In this document: positions 30,408 through 38,286 of the stretch, piece after piece
Layout of the letters: each line of letters starts with the position of its first letter
Numbering within the stretch: the first letter of the stretch is position 1
Assembly (NCBI RefSeq): GCF_008327685.1
Contig: NZ_BDDE01000011.1
Coordinates: 794,774-858,773, forward strand
DNA from: Actinomadura sp. K4S16
GTDB taxonomy: Bacteria; Actinomycetota; Actinomycetes; Streptosporangiales; Streptosporangiaceae
DNA: 64,000 nt
Direction: 5' to 3'
The notes under the pieces: model-generated
Seen by the model: only the letters and a program-made list of their open reading frames with translations
Database searches by the model: none
Told to the model about the DNA's origin: nothing
Translations under genes and position numbers: made by a program

Positions 30408-30572
30408 GTGTGACGGGTGCGGCCGCGAGAACTCATCACCGGGGTCTGCCGGTGCGGATCGAGTCGGCGGCAGCGGGGCCGCCACTGGCGGCGGTGGGTG
30501 CGGATAGGGGGTAGCTCAATCGGGAGAGCACTTAGACCCGGTGGGCGCAACCACATCCGCCCTCCCCCACAC
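30408..30572 (+). ncRNA. Diverged Y RNA (YrlA-like) copy upstream of the DUF6939-like gene
   Basis: The 3' part is clearly related to the two Y RNAs near rsr. CCCGGTGGGCGCAACCACAT followed by CCGCCCTCCCC at 30537-30567 matches 31559-31589 almost base for base. A D-arm-like element (GTAGCTCAATCGGGAGAGCA, 30511-30530) precedes it, and a GCCGCC/GGCGGC hairpin lies at about 30477-30491. The 5' strand can form CACCGG/CCGGTG, GCGG/CCGC and GTGTG/CACAC helices, but the Ro motif GTCGAA is replaced by CGAGAAC, so the 5' boundary is weak. It could be a working variant or a decayed copy. Confidence 0.5.
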
Positions 30573-30681
30573 GAGCCGGCCGCTCCCCACAACAACGCGG
30601 CGGGCCGGGTGGGCTCGGTCCTGTTTGTCAGTGGCATCGGGGATGCTGGCGGCTCATGTCAGCGAGACAGGGAGCCTCCAG

Positions 30682-31263
30682 TTGTCGATCCGTGTTGCCG
30701 GCCGTCGCCGTGGGATGGTGTCGCTGAGGGCGGAGTTTCCAGGCGCGGAGTTCATCGATGTGACCTCCAAGGCGCCGGAGCCGTGGGTGCGGTTGAGTCC
30801 GTTCTACCCGCACGGCGGCATCCCGGTCCCCTACTGCGACGGCGTGACCAGTCAGTCCGTGGAAGGGATCTGGCAGGCTCTCAAGGTCTTCGACGGGTCC
30901 GATGTCGACCCCGCGAAGCTCGAGATCACCACGATGAAGGGGTTGAAGCGGACGGTGCGTCGACACGGCCCTGTCAAAGGCCACCGCACCGGCCTGCACG
31001 GCGACCCACTTCTGTCCTATGAGTCAGCCAGGCGCCGGATCTACCTGCCGGCTTACCGGTGGGTTCTCGAACACCGCGTCGCCGATCTGGTGGAGCGGCT
31101 CCGCGAGAAGAAGGATGTCGTGCTCCTCGACTACACCACCAACGGCGACGTCACCGATCCCGCCAGCCCTCTTTCCCACGCCGCGCTCATCCAACTGCAC
31201 ATAGAGGGGCGCTGGCCGCGAGAAGGCGACGCGGATGCCGCCGGCGCATCAGCGACGGGATGA
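30682..31263 (+). CDS. DUF6939-like protein of unknown function
   Basis: 193 residues from TTG 30682 (AGGGAG seven bases upstream); ATG 30643 would add 13 residues. The core FIDVTSKAPEPWVRLSPFYP and HGGIPVPYCDGVTSQSVEGIWQALK matches what I recall of the uncharacterised DUF6939 family. Other blocks are TTMKGLKRTVRRHGPVKGH and the C-terminal DVVLLDYTTNGDV. There is no signal peptide or membrane segment; basic patches (RRRG, KRTVRRHG, KGHRTG) would suit nucleic-acid contact. It sits between the diverged Y RNA copy and the two clear Y RNAs, on the same strand as rsr. The function is unknown; a link to the Ro/Y RNP is inference from position. Confidence 0.72.
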   Translation: MSIRVAGRRRGMVSLRAEFPGAEFIDVTSKAPEPWVRLSPFYPHGGIPVPYCDGVTSQSVEGIWQALKVFDGSDVDPAKLEITTMKGLKRTVRRHGPVKGHRTGLHGDPLLSYESARRRIYLPAYRWVLEHRVADLVERLREKKDVVLLDYTTNGDVTDPASPLSHAALIQLHIEGRWPREGDADAAGASATG

Positions 31264-31333
31264 GCGGGCCCGCCGATATTCGAATGCGAACGGATCCGGG
31301 GCGGGCTACCTTTTGATCAGCGCGTCGGGCCCG

Positions 31334-31415
31334 GTGCCCGCACGGGTCGAAGGCCATCGGTTATCTCTTTCCAACAGATGCAATCCGGTGGTCGTTTCCA
31401 CATCCGTGCCGGCAC
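31334..31415 (+). ncRNA. Y RNA, short hairpin type (Ro60-binding)
   Basis: 82 nt folding as a classic Y RNA. The outer helix is 31334-31345 (GTGCCCGCACGG) with 31404-31415, 11 of 12 paired. The internal loop has GTCGAA (31346-31351) opposite the 10-nt GTTTCCACAT (31394-31403). The inner helix of 9 bp is 31352-31360 with 31385-31393, using two wobbles. The apical loop is 24 nt, starting TTATCTC. The bases GGTCGAAGG...GGTTATCTC mirror the Ro-binding strand of vertebrate Y RNAs and the bacterial GNCGAAN(0-1)G motif. It has no tRNA-like module. It lies 240 nt upstream of rsr on the same strand. Confidence 0.8.
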
Positions 31416-31439
31416 CCGGCCCTACGGGTCGGGCTGTAC

Positions 31440-31594
31440 GCATATGGGAGGGCGGGTCGAAGTCCGCCGGTTATCGTAATCCAAGGGTCGCAGGTTCGAA
31501 TCCTGCCCAGCCGACGAAGTCGGCTGGTGGCGCAGTCAGGCAGCGCATTGGGCAAAAACCCGGCGGGCGCAACCACATCCGCCCTCCCCTATGC
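31440..31594 (+). ncRNA. yrlA: YrlA-type Y RNA with permuted tRNA-like module
   Basis: 155 nt. The terminal helix is 31440-31455 with 31579-31594 (15 of 16 pairs). The Ro site has GTCGAA (31456-31461) opposite GCAACCACAT (31569-31578), the same 6/10-nt geometry as in the neighbouring Y RNA. The inner 9-bp helix is 31462-31470 with 31560-31568. Inside it is a tRNA-like module in permuted order: a T-arm with canonical loop (GCAGGTTCGAATCCTGC, 31490-31506), a closed acceptor-like hairpin (CAGCCGAC-GAA-GTCGGCTG, 31508-31526), then a D-arm-like GCGCAGTCAGGCAGCGC. This is the arrangement known for bacterial YrlA RNAs, which mimic tRNA and tether partners to Rsr. Confidence 0.85.
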
Positions 31595-31604
31595 AGGCCG
31601 ACCG

Positions 31605-31647
31605 CTCCCCCACATCCGCCCCACCGGCGGGTCGAAACTCCTGGAGG
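31605..31647 (+). promoter_or_regulatory. Permuted Ro-site-like hairpin over the rsr ribosome-binding site
   Basis: The rsr leader holds a hairpin CCGCC-CCACC-GGCGG (31616-31630). It is flanked 5' by CCCCACAT and 3' by GTCGAA, so the two strands of the Y RNA Ro-site are present in swapped order around a helix of the same sequence. CTCC (31605-31608) could close the structure with GGAG of the Shine-Dalgarno (31643-31647). This suggests autogenous control of rsr translation; that role is inference. Confidence 0.45.
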
Positions 31648-31653
31648 CCCCTA

Positions 31654-33315
31654 ATGGCCCGTGACCCTCTCGCTTCGGTGTCCACCGTCGACACGCCGCA
31701 GAGCCGGCCGATTCCCGGCCGCGAGACCGAGCAGGTCCGCAACAACGCCGGCGGCTACGGGTTCGCCAAGGACCTGTGGACCCGGCTGGAGGACTTCCTC
31801 ATTCTCGGCACCACCGGCGGCACCTACTACGTCGGTGAGGACAGGCTCACCGCCGACAACGCGCAGGTCGTGTTCGACGCGATCGCCGCGGACGGTGTCC
31901 GGGTCGTCGACCTCGCGACGGAGATCTCTACTGCGCGTCCGCCTCGGGCTCCGAAGAACCGTCCCGCGCTGTTCGTCCTGGCCGCCGCGGCGGCGCGCGG
32001 GGACGCCGACACCCGGCAGGCCGTGAAGGCGTCGCTGGCGCAGGTCGCGCGGACGACGGACCACTTCGCGACGTTCTTCGGGTACTGGAAGAACCTCGGC
32101 GGCAAGGCCACCGCCGGCGGGACCGCGCCGGTGACCGGACGCGCGATGCGGACCGCGCTCGCGTCGTGGTTCCTCAACGGCGACGTCGACCAGGTCGCGT
32201 GGCGGGTGTGCAAGGCGCGGCAGCGCAAGACCCCGTCCGGGGAGGCGTTCGCGCTTCGGGACGCGCTCCGCATCGCGCACCCCAAGGCCGACTCCCCGGC
32301 GCGGCGCGCCCTGTTCGGGTGGATCGCCGGGAACGTCTCCGACGAGGACGTACGGACGCAGGTGCCCTCGGTGGACGCGTTCCTCACGGCGCAGGCCGTC
32401 ACCGGCCCGGTCGAGGCGATCGACGTCGTGCAGGACCGGGGCGTGCCGTGGGAGTTCCTCCCCGACGCGGTTCTCACCGACCCTGGCGTGTGGGACGAGC
32501 TCGTCGACACGATCGGGATGACGGCGCTGATCCGGAACCTGTCCCGGATGACGCGGATCGGGACGCTGACCCCGATGGGTGACGCGACCCGCCGAGCCGC
32601 GGCCCGGCTCACGGACGCCGGCGCGCTTGCGAAGGCCCGGATCCACCCCATGGACCTGTTCCTCGCTCTGCGCGTGTACGGGGCCGGTCACGCGCAGCCG
32701 AACCCGCGCGCCGACGTCCAGCGCTGGTCGCCGGTGCCCGCGATCGCCGACGCGCTCGACGAGGCGTACGAGCTGGCGTTCGGGCACATGGAGCCGTCCG
32801 GCCGCCGGCTGCTGATCGCGGTCGACTCGTCCGGGTCGATGTCGTGGAGCGGCGTGCGCCACGGCGGGACGCCGCTGGGATCCTGCTACGAGGTCGGCAA
32901 CGCCATGGCGGTCATCCTCCACCGCATCGAGGGCGGCGACTGCCACGTCATCGACGTCGACACCGCCGTGCACGCCTCCAGGGTGACCGCGCGCACCAAC
33001 CTGCGCGAGATCGGCTCCTGGCGGCCCAGCGGCGGCGGCACCGACCTGTCACTGCCGTTCCAGTGGGCGCAGCAGCAGCGCCTCGACGTCGACGGGGTCG
33101 TGGTCTTCACCGACAACGAGACGTGGGCGGGCCGGCAGCACCCGTCGCAGGCGCTCGCCGCCTACCGCCGGGCCGTGAACGGCGACGTGCGGGTCGTGCT
33201 CGCGGCGATGGCCGCGAACGGGCACACCACCGGCGACCCCCGCGACGAGGGCGTGCTGAACATGGCGGGCCTGGACGCGTCGCTGCCGATGGTCGTGAAC
33301 GGCTACTTCCGTTGA
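31654..33315 (+). CDS. rsr: Ro60 ortholog (Rsr), TROVE domain plus vWA domain
   Basis: 553 residues, the size of Ro60. ATG 31654 has CTGGAGG seven bases upstream; the in-frame ATG at 31591 falls in the Y RNA terminal helix and was rejected. Residues ~20-370 form the TROVE HEAT-repeat ring (GGYGFAKDLWTRLEDFLILG, shown in part; TIGMTALIRNLSRMTRIG; IHPMDLFLALRVYGAG). The C-terminal von Willebrand A domain has an intact MIDAS, DSSGS at 391-395, GGGTDLS, and FTDNETW around 487. Ro proteins bind Y RNAs on the outer surface and ends of misfolded RNAs in the ring; bacterial Rsr works with YrlA and exoribonucleases such as PNPase. The Y RNAs directly upstream support the assignment. Confidence 0.95.
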   Translation: MARDPLASVSTVDTPQSRPIPGRETEQVRNNAGGYGFAKDLWTRLEDFLILGTTGGTYYVGEDRLTADNAQVVFDAIAADGVRVVDLATEISTARPPRAPKNRPALFVLAAAAARGDADTRQAVKASLAQVARTTDHFATFFGYWKNLGGKATAGGTAPVTGRAMRTALASWFLNGDVDQVAWRVCKARQRKTPSGEAFALRDALRIAHPKADSPARRALFGWIAGNVSDEDVRTQVPSVDAFLTAQAVTGPVEAIDVVQDRGVPWEFLPDAVLTDPGVWDELVDTIGMTALIRNLSRMTRIGTLTPMGDATRRAAARLTDAGALAKARIHPMDLFLALRVYGAGHAQPNPRADVQRWSPVPAIADALDEAYELAFGHMEPSGRRLLIAVDSSGSMSWSGVRHGGTPLGSCYEVGNAMAVILHRIEGGDCHVIDVDTAVHASRVTARTNLREIGSWRPSGGGTDLSLPFQWAQQQRLDVDGVVVFTDNETWAGRQHPSQALAAYRRAVNGDVRVVLAAMAANGHTTGDPRDEGVLNMAGLDASLPMVVNGYFR

Positions 33316-33317
33316 GG

Positions 33318-33347
33318 TTCCGGGGCAGATGACCATCTGCCCCGGAA
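33318..33347. terminator. Bidirectional terminator
   Basis: A 14-bp perfect inverted repeat, TTCCGGGGCAGATG and its complement around two bases, three nucleotides after the rsr stop and eight before the convergent GyrI-like gene's stop. It ends both transcripts. Confidence 0.8.
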
Positions 33348-33354
33348 TCCCGCG

Positions 33355-33978
33355 TCAGTCCGCCGTCTGAACGGGCTGCCGGAGGACGGTCTTGAACTTG
33401 GCGGGCTCGGTCCGGCGGTGGTCGCCGAGGTAGACCTCGTGATGGTGCCCGGACATCCGCAGGTTGTGGGCGGCGAGGTACTCGTGATGGAGCCTGGCGA
33501 GTGAAGGGCCCTCATCGTCGTAGGGTCCGACGTGCAGGAGTTGGGCGCAGGTGCCCTCCTTCAGGCTTTCGCGGCGGACCTCGGCGATCGCCGGCAGGCC
33601 CTTCTTCGCCAGCGCGGCCCGCTTGGCCTCCTCGATGAAGTCGTCGCTGATCCAGTCGGGCTGGCTGATGAGCATGCGCCATTGCCAGGCGTCCTTCTCG
33701 CGGGTGATGAACACCTCCGGATCGTCGGACCACCACAGCCCTTCGAGCGGCCCGACGACGAAGTCCCGGCCGAGGTCGGCCTTGCTGGCGAACTTGATCG
33801 TGTAGGCGACGGCGTAGAGCGCCTCGACGGCGCGGGCGTAGCCGGCGCTGGTGTTGGGGTCGCCGCTTCCGTCGGCGGCGATGAACCGCTGCGCGGGGAC
33901 GTCGACCAGCGCCCAGTCGGTGTTCTTCGGCGCGTAGCACTGCCTGAGTTCTCGTTTGATGTCATAGCGAGTCGTCAT
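33355..33978 (-). CDS. GyrI-like small-molecule-binding domain protein
   Basis: 207 residues, matching stand-alone GyrI-like (SbmC/COG4832) proteins. It begins MTTRYDIKRELRQCYAPKN and has the family stretch WALVDVPAQRFIAADGSGDP, VVGPLEGLWW, LISQPDWIS and the C-terminal HHHEVYLGDHRR. These domains bind or hydrolyse small hydrophobic compounds. The start overlaps the end of the PadR gene by 17 bases, so the two are co-translated. The PadR repressor and this ligand-binding protein probably respond to the same chemical. Confidence 0.83.
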   Translation of the reverse strand: MTTRYDIKRELRQCYAPKNTDWALVDVPAQRFIAADGSGDPNTSAGYARAVEALYAVAYTIKFASKADLGRDFVVGPLEGLWWSDDPEVFITREKDAWQWRMLISQPDWISDDFIEEAKRAALAKKGLPAIAEVRRESLKEGTCAQLLHVGPYDDEGPSLARLHHEYLAAHNLRMSGHHHEVYLGDHRRTEPAKFKTVLRQPVQTAD

Positions 33979-34555
33979 GGCCGTCTGCCTTTCTGGCTGG
34001 GGGCTCGGTGGTGGATCGGTCGTCGGCTCCGGCCGCCCGGTAGTCGGCCAGCCACCGCTGTTCGGCGGCCAGCTGGCCCAGCGAGTAGTCGAAGATGGCG
34101 CGGACGAAACCAGGCATGCCGGGTTGTGCGTCGCGGGCCGCCCTGATGGCGGCCGTCCGCTCCGCCAGGGCGGCGGCGCGCCGGTCGAGCGCGGCCCGCA
34201 GGCGCTCGGGCGGAACGACCGGCTGGTTGGCCAGCCCGACCAGGAGGGGCGGGAACACCGGCCGGAGTTCGGCCACCGCGGCCTCGGCCGCCCTCGCGCA
34301 CGCCTCGCGGCCCGCGGATGTGGGCTCGTACACGCGGCGCGCCTTCCCCCGGACGGGACGCGGCGCGTCGACCTCTGTGATCAGCCCGCGGTCGCGGAGC
34401 CGGGTCAGCAGGTAGTAGATCGAACTGAAGCCGATCTCGGTCCACTCGCGCATGCCCCGGGCGGTGATGACCTCGTCCAGCTCGTAGCCGTGCCTCGGCT
34501 TCTCCACGAGCAGGCCGAGCAAGGTCAACTCAGCTGGCGTCAGGTCTGCGGCCAC
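33962..34555 (-). CDS. PadR family transcriptional regulator
   Basis: 197 residues. The N-terminal winged helix (residues ~5-90) contains LTLLGLLVEKPRHGYELDEV and GFSSIYYLLTRLRDRGLITE, followed by a C-terminal dimerisation helix region typical of the PadR-s2 type. GTG 34555 was used. The upstream leader is very short: a TATTCT -10-like hexamer and a TCTAGTACTAGA palindrome lie within 30 bases, suggesting autorepression. It is in an operon with the GyrI-like gene. Confidence 0.87.
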   Translation of the reverse strand: MAADLTPAELTLLGLLVEKPRHGYELDEVITARGMREWTEIGFSSIYYLLTRLRDRGLITEVDAPRPVRGKARRVYEPTSAGREACARAAEAAVAELRPVFPPLLVGLANQPVVPPERLRAALDRRAAALAERTAAIRAARDAQPGMPGFVRAIFDYSLGQLAAEQRWLADYRAAGADDRSTTEPPARKADGHDDSL

Positions 34556-34563
34556 CTGCTTAC

Positions 34564-34575
34564 TCTAGTACTAGA
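34564..34575. promoter_or_regulatory. Palindromic operator of the PadR/GyrI operon
   Basis: TCTAGTACTAGA, a perfect 12-bp AT-rich palindrome nine bases from the PadR start and overlapping the probable promoter. It stands out from the surrounding high-GC DNA. Binding by the PadR protein is inferred. Confidence 0.6.
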
Positions 34576-34650
34576 ATAGAGGGCGATCGGTCGCTTCCCT
34601 CTGCTGCTCTCCGTCAGGCGTGCTGGGGCGCAGACCTCGATGGGCGCTGT

Positions 34651-37600
34651 TCAGTCACCTGCGGCGGGCGGGAAGTCGAAGTCCCACGCCATCTCCCACA
34701 CCCACATGCCCGACCCGAGGTCGGTGGTGGCCAGCAGGGTGCCGTCCCGGCTGAGCGCCGCGCTGTAGAGCGTCGCGCCATGGCCTTCCAGCGTGCGCAG
34801 GCAGCGCCCGGAGCCGACCTCCCACACCCGGACCTGCCGGTCCTCGCCGGTGACGGCGAAGGTCCCGTCGGCACTGAGGGCGAACACGCTGAGAAGGTTC
34901 GGGATCGGCAAGGTGGTGACGATCTCGCCGGTGTCGGTCCGCCACACGTGCAGCGCGTTCCGGTCGGGAGACGCGCCCAGCCTGCCGTCGGCGCTGAAGG
35001 CGACGGGGGTGTCCATCCCACCGCTCGCACCCTGGCTGCGGAAGGAGTACCGGAGGTCGCCGGTGCCCACGTCCCACGCGCCGACGAACAGGCCGTGGGA
35101 GACGAACAGGGTCCGGCCGTCCGCGCTGAAGTCCAGGCGCTCGTCGCGCGGACGCGACCGCAGCGTCCACGCGGGGCGGTCCTCCCCCAGCGGCCACAGA
35201 TGGATCTCGTTCTCGTCGAGCGGGCCGCCGAAGCGGTTCGCCTCCGGGTGCGTGCCTCCGTGCGTGGCCGCGAACCGGCCGTCCGGGCTGAGCGCCGCCG
35301 CGTGGACGCTGCCGCCGTGCGCCCGCCACGCGTGCAGGATGCTTCCCGCGGGCAGGTCGCGGAGGCGGAGGCCGCCGGTCCGGTCGCCGATCAGGATGCG
35401 GTCGCCCACCGGGTTCACCGCGAACGCGCTGATGGCGCCGAACTCGTCGGTGAACAGGCGCTTGACGCCGGTTTCGAGGCTCAACTGGCGGATCGTGCCC
35501 GAGGACGTCAGGACCAGGAGCAGCATCCCGTCCACGCCGAACCGGATGTCCCTGGCGGTTCCGCCCTCGCCTCGGTCGAAGGTGTGCAGCCGCTCCCCTG
35601 CGGCGACGTCCCAGACGTCCACCTCACCGGTCCAGCGGCCGGTCGCCGCGATGAGACCGTCCTCGCGCAGGGCCAACGTCGGGGGCTGCGTGAACTCGCT
35701 GTGCCCGTCGTAGGAGTACAGCGGCGACGCGCTGAGCAGGGTGGACCTGCGGCCGTGCTCGCCCACCCTCGCCCACGCCGCCCGCAGGTCCGGGTGAAGG
35801 CCGAAGCCGGGCATCCGCTGGGCGGACCTCAGCGCCTCCGCCGCGGCCGAGTGCCGGCCCCGGTTCGCCAACTCGTCGGCGCGGTCCACCAGATCGCGGA
35901 ACACGTCGTCCGCGCGGGTGAGTTCGCCGGCCGACCGCGGCCGCGCGTAGTACCACGGGGCCTGATAGCCGCCGGTGGGAAGCGAACGCACCGCGATGCG
36001 CCCCCAGGGCAGGCCGACCACCGCCGCCCGGCCGTCCGCGCTGACGTCGATGGAGCACGCCCAGCGGGCGTCGGACGGCAGTTCCCGGTCGATCGTGCGC
36101 AGGCAGCGGCCGGTCGAGGCCTCCCACACCTGCACCTGCGAGCCGCCGTCCGCCGAGGTCACCACGGTCGGCCCTGCCGCGGCGAGCGCGACGTCCTCCA
36201 CGTGCCGCCATGCGTGCGGCACCTCGCTGACCACGGCGCACCGCCGCGCGTCCCACAGGGTGAGCGGCCCCTGCCACCAGGCGGCCACGGCGTACCGCGC
36301 GTCGGCGGACACGCCGCCGACGTCCATCGCGCTGGTGTGGACGGGACGGCCGTACAACGTCCCTCTGGCGGGCCCGGCCAGCATGCCGGCGCATTGCTCG
36401 CTTCCCACGTCCCACGAGCGGACGGTGCAGTCATGGTCCGAGCCGAACGACGCGGACAGGGCTCTGCCGCCGTCCTGGCTCAGCGCCAGAGATGTGACGG
36501 GTCCGGCATGTCCGCGCAGAGCGGCGACGCAGCGCGCCTCGCCGGTCTCCCACACCTGGATCGTGCCCTGCGCGGACCCTGTCGCGACGTATCGGCCGTC
36601 GCCGCTCACGGCCACGGTCTGGACATCGTTCACCGCCGGCCGCCTCCGCAGCCGCCGGCCTCGCTTGAGATCCCACAGGTCGACGGTGCCGTCCTCCAGG
36701 ACGGCGGCCCCGAGCGCCCCGGCCGCGTCCATCGCCAGGGCGGCGACCGGCTGCCCGCGCCTCGCCAGTGTGCGCTGTCGCCGGCCGGAATCCGTCGCCC
36801 ACAGAAGCAGCCTGCCCGTCCGATCGCCGGACAGGACGAGGCCGCCGTCCGCACTGATCGCGACCGCGGAGATGTCGTCCTCCACGCGACGGGGGCCTTT
36901 CCGGGCCCGCGGGTCGAGGTCGGCACGGATCTGCGGCGGGCGGCGCTCCCACTCGGCCAGCGCCTCGGCGGCGTCCGGGGAGGCGGGATCGGCCGCGACC
37001 GCCTCCCGCAGCAGCTCACCGGTCGGCTCGTCCTCGTGCCGCTCCAGTTGCACCGCACCCAGGAGAAGGGCGCCGTAGCCCGCCCGGCCGGCTCCGGACG
37101 CGGCCAGCGCGGCCTCGATGTTGGAGACGACCTCCTCGCCGGTCTCCTGGCCCGCCCGCCATCGGTGCAGGCCGAAGTTGTAGACCGACGGCAGGTGGTA
37201 CGGGTCGGTGCCGATCGCCCGCCGCCACAACTCCTCGGCCTCCTCGGTCCGGCCGAGGTCCAGGAGCGAGAGGGCCTGGTTCGACAGGCCGTCCGACAGC
37301 AGCCGCGCCGCCTTGGGCGCGGGCCGTTCGTAGTCGACGCCGAGCACCTCGCGGTACGCCTCGGCGAGCGTCGCCGCCAGCTCCCCGAAATCGGCAGGAC
37401 GCGCCGCCGGGTCCTTGGTGAGGCACCGGCGCAGCACGGTCACCACCGCCGGCGGGACCGGCACCGGCGTGTCCTCGTCCAGCACGGCTTCCAGCGCCTC
37501 CCGGGCGGCCTGGCCGCGGCGCGCCGGCAGCCGTCCGGCGAACATCTTCAGCACGGTCACCGCCCACGACCACACGTCGGTCGCCGCGGTCAGCCGGACG

Positions 37601-38232
37601 TCCCGGTCCCCCGCGGCCGCGGCCGCCTGCTCCGGGGAGCAGTACGCGGGCGTCATCCCGCCGAAGGTGACCGTCTCCGGACGGCCTCCAGGCCGCGCCG
37701 CCTCGCCGCTCCCCGCTCGGGCCTTGGCCAGGCCGAAGTCGGTCACCTTCGCCGTGCCGTCCGCTTCCAGCATCACGTTCGCGGACTTGACGTCCTGGTG
37801 GATGAGCCCCGCCTCGTGTGCGTGCTCGAGCCCCCACGCCGTCTGCACGGCTATGTCGAGGATGCGGGCCAGCGCCGCCTGCCGGCCGCCCGCGTACAGC
37901 TCTCCATTGCTCACGGCCTGAGCCAGGTTGCCGCCGTCGACCCATTCCGCGAACACCCGGGGCACGCCCTCGATCGTGCGGACGTAGGCGCAGGCGACCG
38001 TGTGCGGGTGCAACCCGAGCCCGATCCACGTGCCGGCCTCGGCCTCGAAGTAGGCGCGGTCCTCCGAGGTCCGGACCAGCTCGGGTCGCGGCGTCTTCAC
38101 GGCCATGTCCACCCGCCAGCCGCGATGACGCACCCGATGCACCACCCCCATCCCGCCGCTGTGCACCACGCCGAGCACCTCGTACAGGCCGAGCACGACC
38201 TCTCCCGGCACCCACTCCCTAGTCGCCTCCAT
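34651..38232 (-). CDS. Serine/threonine protein kinase with TPR-like linker and WD40 propeller(s)
   Basis: 1193 residues. The N-terminal kinase (1-290) has a Gly-rich loop VVHSGGMGVV, catalytic Lys in MAVKTPRPE, HQDVKSANVM (HRD Arg replaced by Gln, Asp kept) and DFGLAK, with APE-like YCSPEQ. Residues ~310-430 are helical with a TPR-like LDLGRTEEAEELWRRAIGTDPYHLPSVYNFG, cited here only by its start. From ~445 to the end there are many repeats of the form VALSADGRxxxxGSxDGxIxxW (e.g. VAVSGDGRYVATGS, AALSPDGRFAATHGG), enough for two seven-bladed beta-propellers. There is no membrane helix, so it is cytosolic. It lies 54 bp downstream of another WD40 kinase gene; a shared transcript is likely. 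Confidence 0.88.
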   Translation of the reverse strand: MEATREWVPGEVVLGLYEVLGVVHSGGMGVVHRVRHRGWRVDMAVKTPRPELVRTSEDRAYFEAEAGTWIGLGLHPHTVACAYVRTIEGVPRVFAEWVDGGNLAQAVSNGELYAGGRQAALARILDIAVQTAWGLEHAHEAGLIHQDVKSANVMLEADGTAKVTDFGLAKARAGSGEAARPGGRPETVTFGGMTPAYCSPEQAAAAAGDRDVRLTAATDVWSWAVTVLKMFAGRLPARRGQAAREALEAVLDEDTPVPVPPAVVTVLRRCLTKDPAARPADFGELAATLAEAYREVLGVDYERPAPKAARLLSDGLSNQALSLLDLGRTEEAEELWRRAIGTDPYHLPSVYNFGLHRWRAGQETGEEVVSNIEAALAASGAGRAGYGALLLGAVQLERHEDEPTGELLREAVAADPASPDAAEALAEWERRPPQIRADLDPRARKGPRRVEDDISAVAISADGGLVLSGDRTGRLLLWATDSGRRQRTLARRGQPVAALAMDAAGALGAAVLEDGTVDLWDLKRGRRLRRRPAVNDVQTVAVSGDGRYVATGSAQGTIQVWETGEARCVAALRGHAGPVTSLALSQDGGRALSASFGSDHDCTVRSWDVGSEQCAGMLAGPARGTLYGRPVHTSAMDVGGVSADARYAVAAWWQGPLTLWDARRCAVVSEVPHAWRHVEDVALAAAGPTVVTSADGGSQVQVWEASTGRCLRTIDRELPSDARWACSIDVSADGRAAVVGLPWGRIAVRSLPTGGYQAPWYYARPRSAGELTRADDVFRDLVDRADELANRGRHSAAAEALRSAQRMPGFGLHPDLRAAWARVGEHGRRSTLLSASPLYSYDGHSEFTQPPTLALREDGLIAATGRWTGEVDVWDVAAGERLHTFDRGEGGTARDIRFGVDGMLLLVLTSSGTIRQLSLETGVKRLFTDEFGAISAFAVNPVGDRILIGDRTGGLRLRDLPAGSILHAWRAHGGSVHAAALSPDGRFAATHGGTHPEANRFGGPLDENEIHLWPLGEDRPAWTLRSRPRDERLDFSADGRTLFVSHGLFVGAWDVGTGDLRYSFRSQGASGGMDTPVAFSADGRLGASPDRNALHVWRTDTGEIVTTLPIPNLLSVFALSADGTFAVTGEDRQVRVWEVGSGRCLRTLEGHGATLYSAALSRDGTLLATTDLGSGMWVWEMAWDFDFPPAAGD

Positions 38233-38286
38233 GGCGTCAGTCTGCGCGATTCCCGCGCGGTCCGCGTCCTGGAACCGTGGGCGGGC

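Noticed and set aside
30506..30572. A tRNA-like start GGGGGTAGCTCAATCGGGAGAGC with a CCCCC-ending partner.
   Set aside because: No anticodon stem or T-arm follows in tRNA order. The 3' part matches the Y RNAs instead.
31481..31545. An apparent tRNA gene (canonical T-arm GCAGGTTCGAATCCTGC and D-arm GCGCAGTCAGGCAGCGC).
   Set aside because: The arms are in permuted order (T-arm first), the acceptor-like stem is closed by a GAA loop, and there is no anticodon arm. It is the tRNA-like module of the YrlA RNA.
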